The notes under the pieces: generated by a model
Seen by the model: only the letters and a program-made list of their open reading frames with translations
Database searches by the model: none
Told to the model about the DNA's origin: nothing
DNA from: Brasenia schreberi
Lineage: Eukaryota > Streptophyta > Magnoliopsida > Nymphaeales > Cabombaceae
Assembly: GCA_036023115.1 (NCBI GenBank)
Contig: JAYKKT010000041.1
Span: forward strand, 5,295,501 to 5,359,500
Length of the DNA stretch: 64,000 bases
Direction: 5' to 3'
In this document: piece by piece, positions 1 to 12,760 of the stretch
Numbering within the stretch: position 1 is the stretch's first letter
How the letters are laid out: every line of letters begins with the position of its first letter
Position numbers and translations under genes: made by a program

Positions 1-1480
1 TAATAAACTTTTGAGCTAGCTTGGCAAAAACCCTTTTCATCTTGTCACGTGTTTGAGAACACGTACTCTCTTTTTTGCTATCAATTTGCTTTCAAGTTAT
101 TTGCACACTTTATTCTCTTGTATTCTTAGTGTTGTTTGTAAGAGTCTTCGAGTATCAAGGACTACTCTAAGCCTTAGCACTCAGGGAGGAATACTCACAT
201 TCCATATTGAGGCCAGTGAGTGACTAATATTTGTAAAAATACGCTAAGAATGATCTGACCTCTACGCCAGATGTTGTTGACATTTCTAGCCCCATTGGTT
301 GGTCCGACGATTAGGGCTCGTTAGACAGCCACTGGATGACCAACCACTGACGTGGGCTCTATTTGAAAGTTGTTTGGAATTCAAACAACCTCTAGCAAAG
401 TGAGGGATTGGATTTTGAAGTATAAACTGAGGTGCCATCTTTTGAATTTTAAGATGGGAAAATTGGATGGCTGGTGGGCAGACTTCCCACAATTGGTTGG
501 CCAGAGATGACCAATGCCTTGAACTTCAAACTAGCTATGTTCAAAATTCAAACACCCCAACGAGGTGCCCTTGGAGCTTTGGAGACTATAATTTGGGTTC
601 TTAGCCCATTCAGCTAGCCCATTGGACACCTTGGAGACTAGTGAGTTAGGTTGACACCAAGAGCGGGACATGGAGTTCTCTTGTAGGGCATAGCCAAAGG
701 ATTTAGGGCCTAACTAAGGAACTTGGGTATCAACCAGGGGTTGTCTTGTAACTTGCAACTCATTGGTGGATGAATGAAACCTTCCACTCTCCCAACACTT
801 AACATAGTCCATGTGAGTGTCTATTCGAGTGAAGGAGAAGCTGGTCACCAAGAGTCGGTGGCTTTGGCACACTCAAGAAAGCGAATAAATTTACATTTGC
901 AAAAAGCAATGGAAATAGCAAAGCAATGGACGAGCATTTTTCCTTTCAAATTATAGTTATTAGGATCTCAACGTAACTTCACTAGCATCTCTATATCTAG
1001 TTTTTTTTGGATATGCAAGAAGGGGTTAGGTGTACCCCAACTAGGTATACATGGATGATTTACAGATGAGGTTATAGGAAGTGACCTAGTACTTCCTCTT
1101 TACTGATGATGAAACATATTGGGTCTGTTGAGTCCTTATCTTAGAGCAATAAGAGAGCAGATGCCAATCCAAAAGGAATACCAAAAAATGATTGTGTATT
1201 CTGTACAGCTGGGTGCATATGAATTTACTCCATCACTAGGCCTATACTCCTTCACAGTAACCCTACTCACCAACTTTGTGAATCATTGTTTAATTCTTTC
1301 TGTACTTTCCATGAGATGGCCATTCATTTGATACCTTGACTCTTCCTACACCTTCCTGTTGTTTGAGTATATATCTGCTCCATCCTCAGGCCTGCTTTCC
1401 CTTGCAAAAAAGCCTGTACCCCGGATCTGCATGTGGTAGTTGCTCATTTCTAGCTGATCATGTAATACTTAACATTATGT
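1..1480. other. Intergenic stretch, no gene recognised
   Basis: I see no conserved protein motif, RNA gene or clear repeat boundary here. Open frames are short (68 to 90 codons) and none resembles a known family. The stretch is probably old transposon debris, but I cannot assign it. Confidence 0.4.
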
Positions 1481-1488
1481 CAAGGAAT

Positions 1489-2600
1489 TTAGATGGTGGG
1501 GATCCAGTTAGCTGGCTTGTTCTTCCAATTATAAGAGTCTCCCATAGCTCCCATGCCCGCCAACAAAACTGGGATGTGATTCATCTCTCTGGGCCTCCAG
1601 CATAGTTGTAGTCCTTCATAATTCTGAAGGACTTTCAAACTGTAAGTATCAACAAGAATTCCATGGGTCCTATCTTGAAGCGCCTTCCTAACTGCTTGTA
1701 CACAATCCATTCTTGATGACTCAATAATCACTTTAGCTTGTCTATCGTGTATTATGTGGACCCACCATTTCCATTCCAAGACCCTCTCTATATTGGGGAA
1801 AGTTCTCCATCCAGCTTGTACAAACCATCCCTTCTCATCCCTAATTGTATAACCCACCTTCCACCAACCCTTTCATCTACTATAAATCGAAATTAAAATG
1901 CAACCGGTTGGTGGTGGGGTCCACCTTCCTGCATAAATCCATCTTAAACGAATTGGACTTGAGGACTCTTTCATTACTAGGATAATTCTTTCCCTGATTT
2001 TGTTGAGGATGAGTGTGTCCACATTGTTCCCATATCTGTCCATGTTATTGAACCTTAATATGTTCTAATATTCCAAAATGCATCTGATTACTAATTGGAA
2101 TTTATCAATCATGCATTCTGCTTTTAACTTGTCTCTCCGCAACCGCTTTCTCCATCGTCGTAGTGCTACCATCAGATTTGTAGCTGTCTGCCATCGTCTC
2201 CCAAAGATCGCACACTCTTTTCCATATTCTCTTGGTGACTCGACATTGTCCACGTGCACTTTCTCTCAACTCAAAGACTGCTTCTTTCACTTCCTCATTA
2301 GTCACAAGTTTGTTGTTGTCTTTATCGAAAACCTGTGGGCTAGCATTACCTAAAAAATGGTTGTCACCGCTTCTTGATGAGCAAACTTTTGAAGTAGCTG
2401 GTGTCCTCAATGATAATCTCTCTGTTGCCTCGGCAAGTGGTTCCATATTCACGTCTTAGCATGCGAATGGTCGATGTGTTGACATGCTGTTTGAACCTCG
2501 CATGAAAATAAGTTGTGTTCCGATTTCCATCAGCCACCCATTCGGCTTGGCTTTTTTGTCTCCAGAAAAGTTTTTCAAGTTGTAGTTCTTGGAGCTATAT
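1489..2600 (-). mobile_element. L1-type LINE remnant (endonuclease-RT linker and RNase H)
   Basis: Read on the minus strand, about 2600 to 2450 encodes the linker typical of plant L1 ORF2, with AEWVADGNRNTTYFHARFK and then a short leucine/isoleucine stretch. About 2310-2240 gives the motif LVTNEEVKEAVFELRESARG, which precedes the RT core in this family. After that the RT core is missing: only about 250 bp separate it from an RNase H-like block at 1857-1489 (GYTIRDEKGWF, then CWRPREMNH, compare the usual R..N..AD..A tail). Several frames are needed, so the copy is dead. An internal deletion has removed the catalytic RT. No poly(A) tail or target duplication was identified, so the outer limits are approximate. 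Confidence 0.68.
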
Positions 2601-2639
2601 CTGCGTTCTTGCTTCCTCTTTGACCTTTGCACTATCTGA

Positions 2640-3480
2640 GTGGTGAAGGAGTACTCGTATTACGCTTCGGCCATCGCTGGAGGAGAGAAAAAGGCCTTGG
2701 CTCCCGCTGTCGACCTGGTCGATCAACACATCGTTGAACATGCTCAGGACCGGTGATTACAACCTGGGTACCATACGTGGTCAACTATGGCTGTTGCAGT
2801 GGTGGATCCACCTCTACTTCCCGGAGTTCGGCCTGGAGAGCTTGCCAGACTCAGCTATTCCCGAAGACACCCCTTACCTTACTATAAGGCTTCGGTGAAA
2901 GGCTCTGCCAGATTCCAGTGTGCGGGTATTCGGCGGAAGCCGTAGTGAAGAAAATCCTCGGCTTCAGAGGTAGCCGAGGCTCTGTTCGCCCTTCGGCACC
3001 GTGTTGGCCCTGCAGGATGGTGAAGGCATTAGCCTCGACTTGCAGTGGGGAGTGAAGCAGAAGTCTAAGAATCGTCACGGCTGAGCCATCCTCAGTTCTT
3101 TGCTCGGCAGTTCGGCTGGGCCATCAACAGCATCTGATCGGAGAATCGGAACGAGTCTATATCGATGGTCAAGATAATAGCCGACACGACTCTGCAGACG
3201 ATTACCGCGTGGGTGCCGAGAGCGTCGACTCATTTATGGAGCGTTGTGACACCCATTGACAGGTGGTGAGTTCGGTGCCTAGGGTTGTGCCTGTTTGTGC
3301 TTTAGGCTTCAACCTTGAATTGTAACCAAGAAAAAAAGAGAACAATCGAGGTTTTCACATTTATAATGAGGAAATTATCTAAACTAGAGTCGGTTGAATA
3401 ACTATTTGCTTGAATGGACTTGACTTGGTTGGACCAGGTATACGGTATACTTCCATCGTATTGTTGATAGCATCATAAAA
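2640..3480. other. GC-richer stretch without a recognisable gene
   Basis: From about 2640 to 3260 the sequence is clearly richer in G and C than its neighbours, but no frame has recognisable motifs. It could be a fragment of a further transposon or of the 5' part of the adjacent LINE. I found nothing decisive. Confidence 0.3.
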
Positions 3481-3485
3481 AAAAC

Positions 3486-3560
3486 GGTGCTACCCAAGTT
3501 CGAACTGGAGACCTTGAGTGTGTAAGAGTGACGTGATAACCGACCACACCATGCTGACAA
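3486..3560 (-). mobile_element. tRNA-Val-like sequence, probable SINE head
   Basis: On the minus strand this 75-nt stretch lines up along its length with plant tRNA-Val. An A-box-like block contains TGGTCGGTTATCACG. The anticodon loop reads CTTACAC (anticodon TAC). A B-box-like block contains CCAGTTCGAACTTGG. The acceptor arms do not pair (TGTCAGC against GTAGCACC), so it is not a working tRNA. A tRNA-derived SINE head or a tRNA pseudogene are the two options. No clean tail or target duplication could be seen. Confidence 0.6.
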
Positions 3561-3569
3561 ATCTTTCAC

Positions 3570-5080
3570 AACTAAATCTAATACTAAGAGATGCATGTCG
3601 TGCAAATGAATGTGGGAACCGACTAAGAGAAGCACGCCCTGACTGCAGTTGGGAGACCGTTCATATTCAACTGAAATGTATGTTGAAGAGTACCTACAAT
3701 TTGTATCCGGATCTACTCTCTTGTGGATAATGCTGTATTTTTTTTCCATCTCTTAACATGACATAACCAAATTTAAATTATTACTTGTCTCAATCCAAGC
3801 ACACCTCTCTTTATAGTTTCTTGTGAGAGTTTTTTAATAGATATTCGTTCATTTTGCCTTCTCTTTTTGTTTAATTCCTTTTATTACTTTCCATTCTCAC
3901 ACCCGTGAGTGAGACCTACCTCTTTGGGACCTACTACTAGGAGGATACTTGACCTCCTGAGGATGGAGGTAATCGTCATTTTGCTGCACACCATCTACCA
4001 TAGTTTTGCAAAAGCAAGTCATGCAAGCATGACTTCATGCTAGGCTCAAGTGTACTTGTTGATCCCAACAAAGCACACTCTTTGGTATGCATAATGGGAC
4101 TGCCTTTTTCTGAAAGAAAGTTATAATTCATCAACCTTTTGTTGGGTGGTGTATACCAACCTGATTGGGCAAGGAATACTCTACAAGATTTGGAAATACT
4201 AATCCCTCAAACTTTCCTAACATTTGCATGGGACTCCGATTCCATATGATTAAACTGGACATGTATTAACATTGAATTCTAGATGATCACAATCTAACAA
4301 AGAGCAGGTTGGTTCTCAACCTCCTTCTTGTGATATATATCGTATAGAACACAAAGACTAGTCCTCTAAGAATGATTCAACACTGCTATTATAGAAGGGA
4401 GCACGTCTCTCCTTCCATATTTTCAATGCATATTAGAACTTCATTGTATAGGGGTCATGAGAGTTGTATACAACTTGGTAGAGAACCTTACATTGTAGAA
4501 GTCCCTGCAAGCTCGTAACTCAGGTTGATCAAGCACCGGCTAAGATCATTTGGAGAAATGAAGAGACCCTAGCTGAAATGCAAGCCATGGATACAAAAAG
4601 CAGCCATGCTAAACACCCAAAAATTTTGTTAATAAAAAAATTGATTTTCGATTCACAAAAGGTTGTTTCAAATATCTAATTTTAAAACATGTGAAATGAA
4701 ACCTTGAATCATGAGAAATTTATCAAGACGGTCCATATCTATTTTACAATGAACCAAATCATATATGAAGTTGTTGGTCTAAGAAAATATCAAAAAGATA
4801 AAAGAAAAAGAAAAAAGCATCCAACAATTTCTATTCTTGTGAAATTGTTGAAGTTACCAAAAAAATTTGATCATTATGATGTATCAATAGGAGGAAATCA
4901 AACCAAATCAAGGTCAGCTGGTTCTACATGCCCTTGTATGAGTAGAAAATTTTGTACTTACCATTTGCAGTAGGCTCAAGAAGGAAACACAACCCATGCA
5001 AATACCAAAAATTTCAGATTCTTGCTTTTTATTATTTTGCTTTCTCAAAGTGATAAATCTTGTATCAAAATTTTCTTTTC
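3570..5080. other. AT-rich intergenic stretch, possibly the U3 of a decayed LTR
   Basis: No gene motif is visible. The right part lies just upstream of a TATA-like box at 5099 and a decayed gypsy gag, so some of it may be the U3 of that element's LTR. I could not find the LTR start. Confidence 0.3.
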
Positions 5081-5098
5081 AAAACACCCTCAGAAAAA

Positions 5099-5110
5099 CT
5101 ATAAATAAGG
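5099..5110 (+). promoter_or_regulatory. TATA-like box of a decayed gypsy LTR
   Basis: CTATAAATAAGG is followed about 60 bp later by a pyrimidine-rich leader. About 780 bp further is a primer-binding-like site and then gag. This matches the TATA-leader-PBS-gag order of the LTR elements later in the window. Confidence 0.42.
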
Positions 5111-5894
5111 TGTTCATCATCATTGTACGGGGAGAGAGGAGAAAAAATCAGAATTCAAGTTCTCTCTTTTCCTTTCTCTCTCTTTTTCTTTCTCTTGTTG
5201 TGATGTGTAGTCATTGCTGCAATCAACACCCAAAGGCTAGCCGACCATCAAGAGAAGGTCACCAAAGATAATCATCCATTGCTAGGCATCCTCGATACCA
5301 CCTTGTGAGTTCAATCTTTTAGTATACTAATTTTTGGGTTTTCTTTCATGAATCCTCCTTAGTTCCCATAGGATTTTTTCCATCTATATTAAAGACTTAG
5401 TCATTTAATATAAGCATCATATACCTATACCATCATGAGTCTTAGTTGATCCCTTTATGATTCAATTTTTTTTTTTAGCCTAGATATCCATTAGTTAGGT
5501 TAATCATAGCATACAATTAATTTCTACAACTTAATATTTCGGCCATCATATAATAGTTCCTCAATCACATAAACAATTATTGATTCATACATATAGTAAA
5601 CTTTCTACATATCATTAGAATTGATTTCTACAATAACCATATATTTCTATCTCATTAGGAAGATTTCAGCATCTTGATAATTTCTACATACACACACATA
5701 TACACATGCATATCTCTCGGATCGATATATTGACAACCACTAGCACGCGAAGGTTGACCCTACCTCATCGGGGGTAGAAGACCACGAGTGAAGCTTGAAC
5801 CGAGTCTCACATTTCCTACTTAAAGTTTAATATTGAAGAATCATATCGTAAGTCTTGGTTCTTTATTGGAACCAATATTTGCATACAATTCTCT

Positions 5895-5916
5895 TTTAGC
5901 AAATCCAGTGGAACCC
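5895..5916 (+). other. Degenerate primer-binding site
   Basis: TTTAGCAAATCCAGTGGAAC resembles the PBS of element A (TTTGGCATGCCCAGTGGGAC at 32320) at most positions, and gag begins about 95 bp downstream. It follows a CATACA stretch that could be the LTR end near 5886. Confidence 0.4.
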
Positions 5917-6009
5917 AAAGGTCTAAGGTTGTTCTTTTATTCAATTTGGTCATCTTTTGTGTGTGTGCTAGATCTCATTAGTTATATATTTATGGATATT
6001 TGACTTGTT

Positions 6010-7717
6010 TTGAATCAAATGAATCATCCATATAACACAAGGTCAAAATCTATGGGAAAGTCAAATCCTTTAGAAGATGGTGAATTCAAGATTGAAGATC
6101 TATCTCACATCCAACAAGAAAGAAATGTAGAACTCACTTTAGGGAGACGATCCCAGTTACTTTCCTCATCTTCATCTGATGAATGTCCTAAATCTAAGCC
6201 TATGTCTAAAACTCTCTCTAAATAAAAAACCAAATCAAAGTCCAAATCCAATAACTTTGAATCGGATTAATAGTGATCCCATGACAATTAGTTGAAGTTT
6301 TTTTCTAGGATTTTAAGAGAAAAGAAGGAGAAAAAGATGAAAAAAGATTGAAAAAGGGGAAAATTAAGAAAAGGAAAACCATCTTAGAAGAGTCAGCTCA
6401 TACAGACTTCGATGGTATGTAGTATAACCAACTTGAAATTAGAGATTGAAAGAAACTTAATGATGCTAGGAATACCCTTCATGATAATACTCTGTTTCAT
6501 AAACCTATGACCTCTAAAAATTATGATTCACATGATGAGTTAAGGAAAAAGATATCTAGATGAAAAATTTGATTGAAAACTTCTAAAGAACCCTAGAGAA
6601 GGAAGGAAAGAAGATATATGAAATAGAAAACTTCTTACCTATGAGATTTGAAATTGACTTGGATATGAAACTCTAGAATTCTACAAATTCAATGGTTTTG
6701 GAGATCTTTGGAGTCATCTCAACTTTTTCATCAAGAAGGATTCAAAAGAAAAATGGATAACTATAAATGGATAATTAATTTTCTTATAGTCTTAAAGGAG
6801 AAGCCTCTAAGTGGCTTTTAAAATAAAATTTCAATGAGATTAAGGACTTCAATGACCATGCCAATCTCTTCATAGATAGGTTCAAGTACAATAGAGAAAC
6901 CATACCCACTTGGTCTATCGTAAAAGAGTTGAAACAAAAAAAAGAGGAGGATGCTCATACATTCATTATGAGATGGAGGATGTCCATGACTAAGATTAGA
7001 AAGCCCATAGATAAAATCCATGCAATCATGATGATCATGAATAATTTCAATAAGATCATGGGAACCATGTTAGCCATGCAAAAGATCAATACCTTTGAAG
7101 AGCTCACTGAATGGGCAATATGGTATGAAATGAATATTAAGAAAGGTATCTACAATGAACTCCTTAGAAGCTGAAACCTAAGAGAAAAGGAAGAGTGATA
7201 TTAAGAGTCAAGAATCTAGGGGCAATGTCAATATTTTGATTAAGAAAGATAAGATTTTTAAGAAACTAACGGGAGGGGAACTCAAGTTTCCTACTAGAAA
7301 AGAATACCAAGAACCTATAACACCTAAGAATAATTGGAGAGAACTTATAACCCTACTTGGACTCTAGATAGAAAGTTTACTCCCCTTAGACGATCACTAA
7401 AAGAGGTCCTACAAATCCTATTAGAGAGAACTTCTTTGGCTACCTTGAGTCACAAATCCTCCTGAAACCAAAAGTAAATACCCTGATAGGTACTATAATT
7501 TTTGTAGGGACCAATGATATGACATCGAGGATTGGTTCACACTCATAGAATTTAGGATCTGATAGTTCATAAAAAACTTATACTTGTACAAGAACCATAT
7601 GCCAATGAAGGTAAACAAGATCAAGGAGTCTTTGGATATCCATTTCCTAATCATAAAAGTCAAGTCTCCTATTGTAATCTCATATGGGTATCGGACAGAA
7701 CCTGTTGGTCTGATCAC
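6010..7717 (+). pseudogene. Decayed Ty3/gypsy (Tat-like) gag
   Basis: The reading starts with an N-terminal frame (6010-6225, HPYNTRSKSMGKSN) and then needs several frame changes. The capsid signature is visible at about 6770-7010: a FSYSLKGEASKWLL-like block, NFNEIKDFNDHANLFIDRF, then ELKQKKEEDAHTFIMRWR. This resembles the Tat-lineage gag pattern seen at 32.9 kb and 48.9 kb. At about 7480-7560 there is a remnant of the CHHC knuckle block. Frameshifts and stops rule out a functional protein. No pol was found after it; the element appears truncated near 7.72 kb. Confidence 0.62.
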
Positions 7718-7719
7718 AC

Positions 7720-10376
7720 ATGCTCATGCTTCATAATGTATGTGATTGCTCCACGTACACCTGAAAATCTAACCCATTTAATGGATTAGTATGGCTGGTC
7801 TGTTCGCATCAACTGCTAACTTAAAGATCCATTTGCAGCCCCAAAGTGGATTCACATTTGCTATGTTGTAGGGCTGCGACAGTAAGTCAGGAGTTTGATC
7901 CCTTGGTGTGCATCTTATAAGAATTTGCCTAAGCCCAGCTTGAATGTAGAACAACCAGAAATAAAGTGTAAAAGAAAGTAAATGATCAAGTCGCTGCTTC
8001 AGAGAGGAGAGTGATCAAATCTGACACGATGTCGACACACTTCTTTCAGGCCCCTCAATCTGTAACCTAGCCACTCATACCAGTGGGGCAAGCTTTCTTG
8101 TTTACGGGAATAAGACCTTCGAGCAGGACAGCCCTAATTCCTATCGTGAGACTTGCTGCTTAGCATCAAACCAAATTCCCAGGGATCATTACAAATTCTC
8201 CTGATGGTATAGACGAATTCACTTCATCAAAATGTGAAACTTTGCTCTTATACTAGGATGCCAGCGCTTTGACGCCTAGCAAAGTTCTCTACTCGTCTTT
8301 GGCATCCCAACTCTTAAGGGTTTTGATTGTTCTTGATGAAGGCATGTCACGTTTCTTAGAAGCTGAGGGTAAGACAGATCCCTATTCTCTAAGAAAGATT
8401 GAGAAAGTCATTGCAATCGAATTCAAATGAACGGCATTTATGTAATGAACTTGATAAAATAAATTAAACTATCATCCAAGTGATTTAAAGGTAGGAAAAC
8501 CATGCTAATCGCACTCTGGCACTTTCATGTTGTTCCATGTATTTCCAACTCGATTAAAACCCGTGGACTCACTCGACTGCAGATGGTGAGTGTTGCTTGC
8601 TGTCGAAGCTTATATTGAGGCCAGACAGGTAGTGCTCATCCTGGATCTAGCCATTACATCCAACCTAATTGCATCATAATTTAACACGTTGGACTTTATG
8701 TTAAATCAGAATGAATCAACTGTATCATAATTTAACATGTAATTTAGGGATATCCCACTTGAACCAACTGTATTCATTCCATGTACACCACCCTAGGGAT
8801 TGAATCCAAGAATAGCTGCCTTTTGAGTACATCAAGCAGCTGGCTAAGGCACTTAAGGGAGTGACTCCAATTTCCGTTCCAGCAGCTGATGGACCTCAAT
8901 TGGAATTGGGTAAAATGCAATGTCGTATGACCCCACTTTTTACTGCATGGCAAGGCCATGGAAACTAAAACTATAGTTTCAGTTCCATAATACCAGGCCT
9001 TGTAATCAGAATCATGTAAGTTGAGATATAGCACATACAAGTCGTCCTAGGCTCCTTTATTTTTTATCTTTTGTTATCGGCAAACTGGGGTTAGGCATGA
9101 CCCCCACGGTCAGTGCCTCTTCAGCGTCTGAAGTCTTCACCTCATGCTGGCGGTGGCAATTTCATGTGGCAGGGCATATATTTACATCGTGTCACTTACT
9201 GTAGTGCAGTTGAACCTGAATAGAATGAACCTAATTGTCTGTCACTTCCCGTGCACACAGATACAGGTACTCCATGTCATGTTTTCTTCGTGTAAAAGAC
9301 CAGTTTGTGTTTTATCTAGTATCATTTCCTATTCACCTCAAGAGCTCAATCCCAGCATGAATTGATCTTTCCGTGTCACTTAAGTGGACAGCTTTTGGGA
9401 GTCTTCATGTCAGGTCATGTCTGAAATTGCCACCCCTACCAAATGCTTTACCGTTAGTCCATACAACTCTCAGCGGCATTGAGCTGCTCTTCTTTCATAG
9501 TTTCTTCTCAAAATACTCCCTAAAGGCCCTTCAGTGGCACCAGGCATTTTCCGTTCTCAAACATACCACTCCTTTTCTTAATAATTCACAAGATCAGAGT
9601 AGATTGCAACAAAACAGGAAGCTTAACTCAGAAGGCATCCTGCCGCCCAGCTAAAACTCATAGAGGCCAGTTTTGTTTTCTAACCCTACAGATGCATCTA
9701 AATGGCACATCTGGTAGGGACCACACTTTTGATCAAGTGATTCCAACATAAAAGCAACCTCACTTGACAAATAGCACAAGAAGCCTGCTCGCGATGCCCC
9801 CAAGGTCCACAAGGAGCCATGGCTCTCTTGGCCAGGAGTTGACTAATAGAACTCTCACAGAATGAGGTCACTTGGTACCCTGGTAAGAATCTACCAAAAC
9901 TTAGCTTGCCAATCGCAAACAAGATTCACATTAGTCAACACAAACACAAGACTGGTTCATCAAGCAAAGAGAGACATAACTTGACATAAGATCCAAACTG
10001 CAGATTTTAAAACAAAGTTCCAAAATTTCTGAACTTAGATAGGTGCTTTGTGTTCCAGTTTACAGCATCTATCCATCAAATATAACATACCACAATACCA
10101 TCGACAAAAAGCTAACCTAATATGATGCATGCATCAAATATCCACCAAATTTCACGGGTCACAAGTGATTTCCCCTCCCATCTATGTACAGTCTGCTCTA
10201 ATGTAGTACGCATCTTTTCCAGATAGTAAGTTCCTGCTGTATAAAGCAAGAATTGAAACAAAAGCATCCACTTGTACAATGAAGAAAAGGTACTGCCAAG
10301 CAAGCTAAGAAACCCTTCCATGGTCAGGTATGTAAATTACAAGGAATCCAAAAGTTACAAGACTGGCAGGCATCAG
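7720..10376. other. Intergenic DNA downstream of the MRF-like pseudogene
   Basis: No coding motif was recognised on either strand. The last exon of the MRF-like gene, which should encode the extreme C-terminus, would be expected in the right part of this stretch but was not found. Confidence 0.35.
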
Positions 10377-10380
10377 ATAC

Positions 10381-11540
10381 CTGGTACAGAAGACTGGACA
10401 CTCCTGCAGCAGATCTAGCATCCCTATCATTCTTCTTCTCCATGGCCATGACCAAAGCTTTCTTCACTACCTCATGGTTAAAGAAAAGGCATTCCCAGGT
10501 CACGAATACACTGACATGCTTCACCCACAACCCCGCCGCTTTCATACTCCTCCAAGAGCTTCATGATCTTGTCCTTAGCATCCTCCACAGCCCATCCAGT
10601 CCCACCACCCCAGCATCTCAATAGCCTCTCACCAGCATGACGAGCATCAATGAGTGAGCGAGCCATACGCACAGTTTCACTACCACTGCATTTTAGTGGT
10701 AACCTGCTGGCAATTTCTTCCAGATTTCAAGCCATCCTTCCAATATTGCCTTAGGTACCAAAGACTGAAACAAGGTTTTAGCTGATGGAATATCAAGAGC
10801 AAGATCGTCTAGGACTTCTGCCAAGCAGAAAACCCTTTCACCATTTGGCTGGAACTAATGAGTCCTTCTTCTGCTGCTTCTTTTAATAGCTTCAACATTA
10901 GAGGTTCTGCTGAAGGGATCTCCATGGCAAGTACCAGAGCCCTCTTCACAACCTCGTGATGGAAGAATGAAACCCCCAACTCACGTATACACCTACAGGC
11001 TTCAAATGTGTCACCACTATCTACATATTCTCTTAGTAAATCAGCAATCCTCTTCTTCACATCTTCAACAGTGATGTGAGTGCTACCACCCCATCGCCTC
11101 TCCACAAGTTCTGCATGGTGTGGAGCTGAGAGATAACTCTTCTCAGCAGTCTGGATTACCTGAACTCCCTTGGAAGATTCTGTAAGAGCCTTCTTGGCCC
11201 TGGCAAGAAAGGCTGGAGGAATGATGTCATCAACAACAGCACGTGCCAGGAATAAAGCAAGGATGTCAACTGCATCCAGTATGTCCACTGCAAGATCATC
11301 AGCAGATTCAATAAGCATAAAAAATCCATCCCTAATCTGTGCAGGACTGATGACATCAGCATACAATGCTGAAAGCAGAACTGAAGCCATTTCTTTCTCC
11401 TTATCATGCCTGTCCATGGCCATGGACACAAGGCGCTTAATGAAGTATGGATAATATTCATTTGAGCCAAGTTCTCTGAGGTCAGATGCAGCCAAGTCCA
11501 CATCCCCAGTACTGAAATATTCCTCTATGCGGTGGACAAT
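10381..11540 (-). pseudogene. MRF-like MA3-domain exon block with frameshifts and internal deletion
   Basis: The block opens after a TTAG (11541) or ATAG (11525) acceptor with IEEYFSTGDVDLAASDLREL. It encodes the first MA3 domain (about 11530-11110; RLVSMAMDRHDKEKEMASVL, ALFLARAVVDDIIPP) and the second (about 11080-10740; ADLLREYVDSGDTFEACRC, SFFHHEVVKRALVLAME). A one-base loss near 10825 shifts the frame just after MVKGFS; the shifted frame continues with LDDLALDIPSAKTLFQSLVP. Near 10725 the reading jumps from the GWLE of the second domain straight into the last part of the third (MARSLIDARHAGERLLRCWG, FNHEVVKKALVMAMEKK), so roughly 100 or more residues are missing. Two further one-base gains lie near 10485 and 10422. 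A GT donor follows at 10380. Confidence 0.8.
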
Positions 11541-12355
11541 CTAATGCATGAAGGATTAACAAACCCATCTAAAACAGTTTTGAGGGTTTAACAAACAATT
11601 GGAAATATTAAGAGTCAAGGGCTCAGGCAATGGTTTGGACTCTTGGATCATTGGACCCTATATCATAGAAACAAGGATGTGTACTCAAACATGGTTTTTA
11701 GCATCTACTCTTCCCTTTTGGCTTCCGGAAAGTTACAAGAATATCAGTTATCAAACTGGCTGCATTATTCATAATTTATCTTTCTTTGGAATGAAATCAA
11801 GGATTAAAAAGTTGTACCAACTGATCCCTAAATAAGGGAAATATGGATAAATTATCTGTCAAATGTGTGCCGTATATGCTATGGAGAAGGGCTCTACAAG
11901 TTGATCAATCTGGTGTAACATGTACATGGAGATGACCTTCCAATGATCTCCATGATACTCTCTAATCACCAGCTGCATAATCTAAAGTAGATTGGAGAAG
12001 GCAGTAGGTGAGTATTGCAAGAGAAAGTTAAGCCTTATAGTTGGTTGGTGGTAGAAGAAGTTTGATAAAAGGAAAGAAAATGTAAGAGCAGCTAACAAAC
12101 TTTCTACCAGTTGCCAATCGCTCCTTGCAAAGGACCCCAACAGAAAGCCGTCTGATATTGCCACAGAAGATCACTCATGACAAGAACTTGTGATATGATA
12201 CGCACCATGCTAGGAACTCACATCATGCAACAGACTTATGAATGCCATATTCCGTCATTTCTTGTTTTTATGTTTCATTTTTCAAAGTTATATCGTAACA
12301 GGTAATGCAAAATCTGGATGGCAATTGTATGAAGCACCATTTGCAACCACTTGAC

Positions 12356-12379
12356 AATTCCTAAACCAATGGGAGACAA
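12356..12379. repeat. Target-site duplication of the RTE LINE, left copy
   Basis: This 24-bp sequence beginning AATTCCTAAACC matches 16480-16503 at 22 of 24 positions and abuts the LINE 3' end. Confidence 0.85.
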
Positions 12380-12760
12380 CAACAACTAAGCCTTTTCCCA
12401 TACTAGACGGGGTCGGCTACATGGATTCTTTGTTTCCACATATCCCTATCGTGTGCCATGTTAGCAGTTAACTCACAATAAGCTAGATCATTCTTTATTG
12501 TTTCTTTCCAACACTTTTGTGGTCATCCTCTACCTCTTTTAATACTTTCCAAATTTAGTTTTTCATACCTTCTTCCATGTTCTTCTTTTGATCTTCTTTC
12601 TATATGTCCAAACCATCTTAAACGATATTCTCTATGACCACTCATCCATCTCAACATCTTCATTTCTGTCACAGACATCTTTTTTACATGTTATGATTAA
12701 CTGCCCAACACTTAAAACCATAAAACATGGCAGGCCTAATTGTTGCTCTATAATATTTAC

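Noticed and set aside
2851..3078. 75-codon minus frame in the GC-rich block
   Set aside because: It has no motif and could be open by chance in GC-rich DNA.
3486..3560. Functional tRNA-Val gene
   Set aside because: The acceptor arms cannot pair and the B-box side has several changes from real plant tRNA-Val.
11170..11503. Open frames overlapping the MA3 exon block on other frames and the other strand
   Set aside because: They are shadows of the MRF-like coding sequence, which has clear family motifs.
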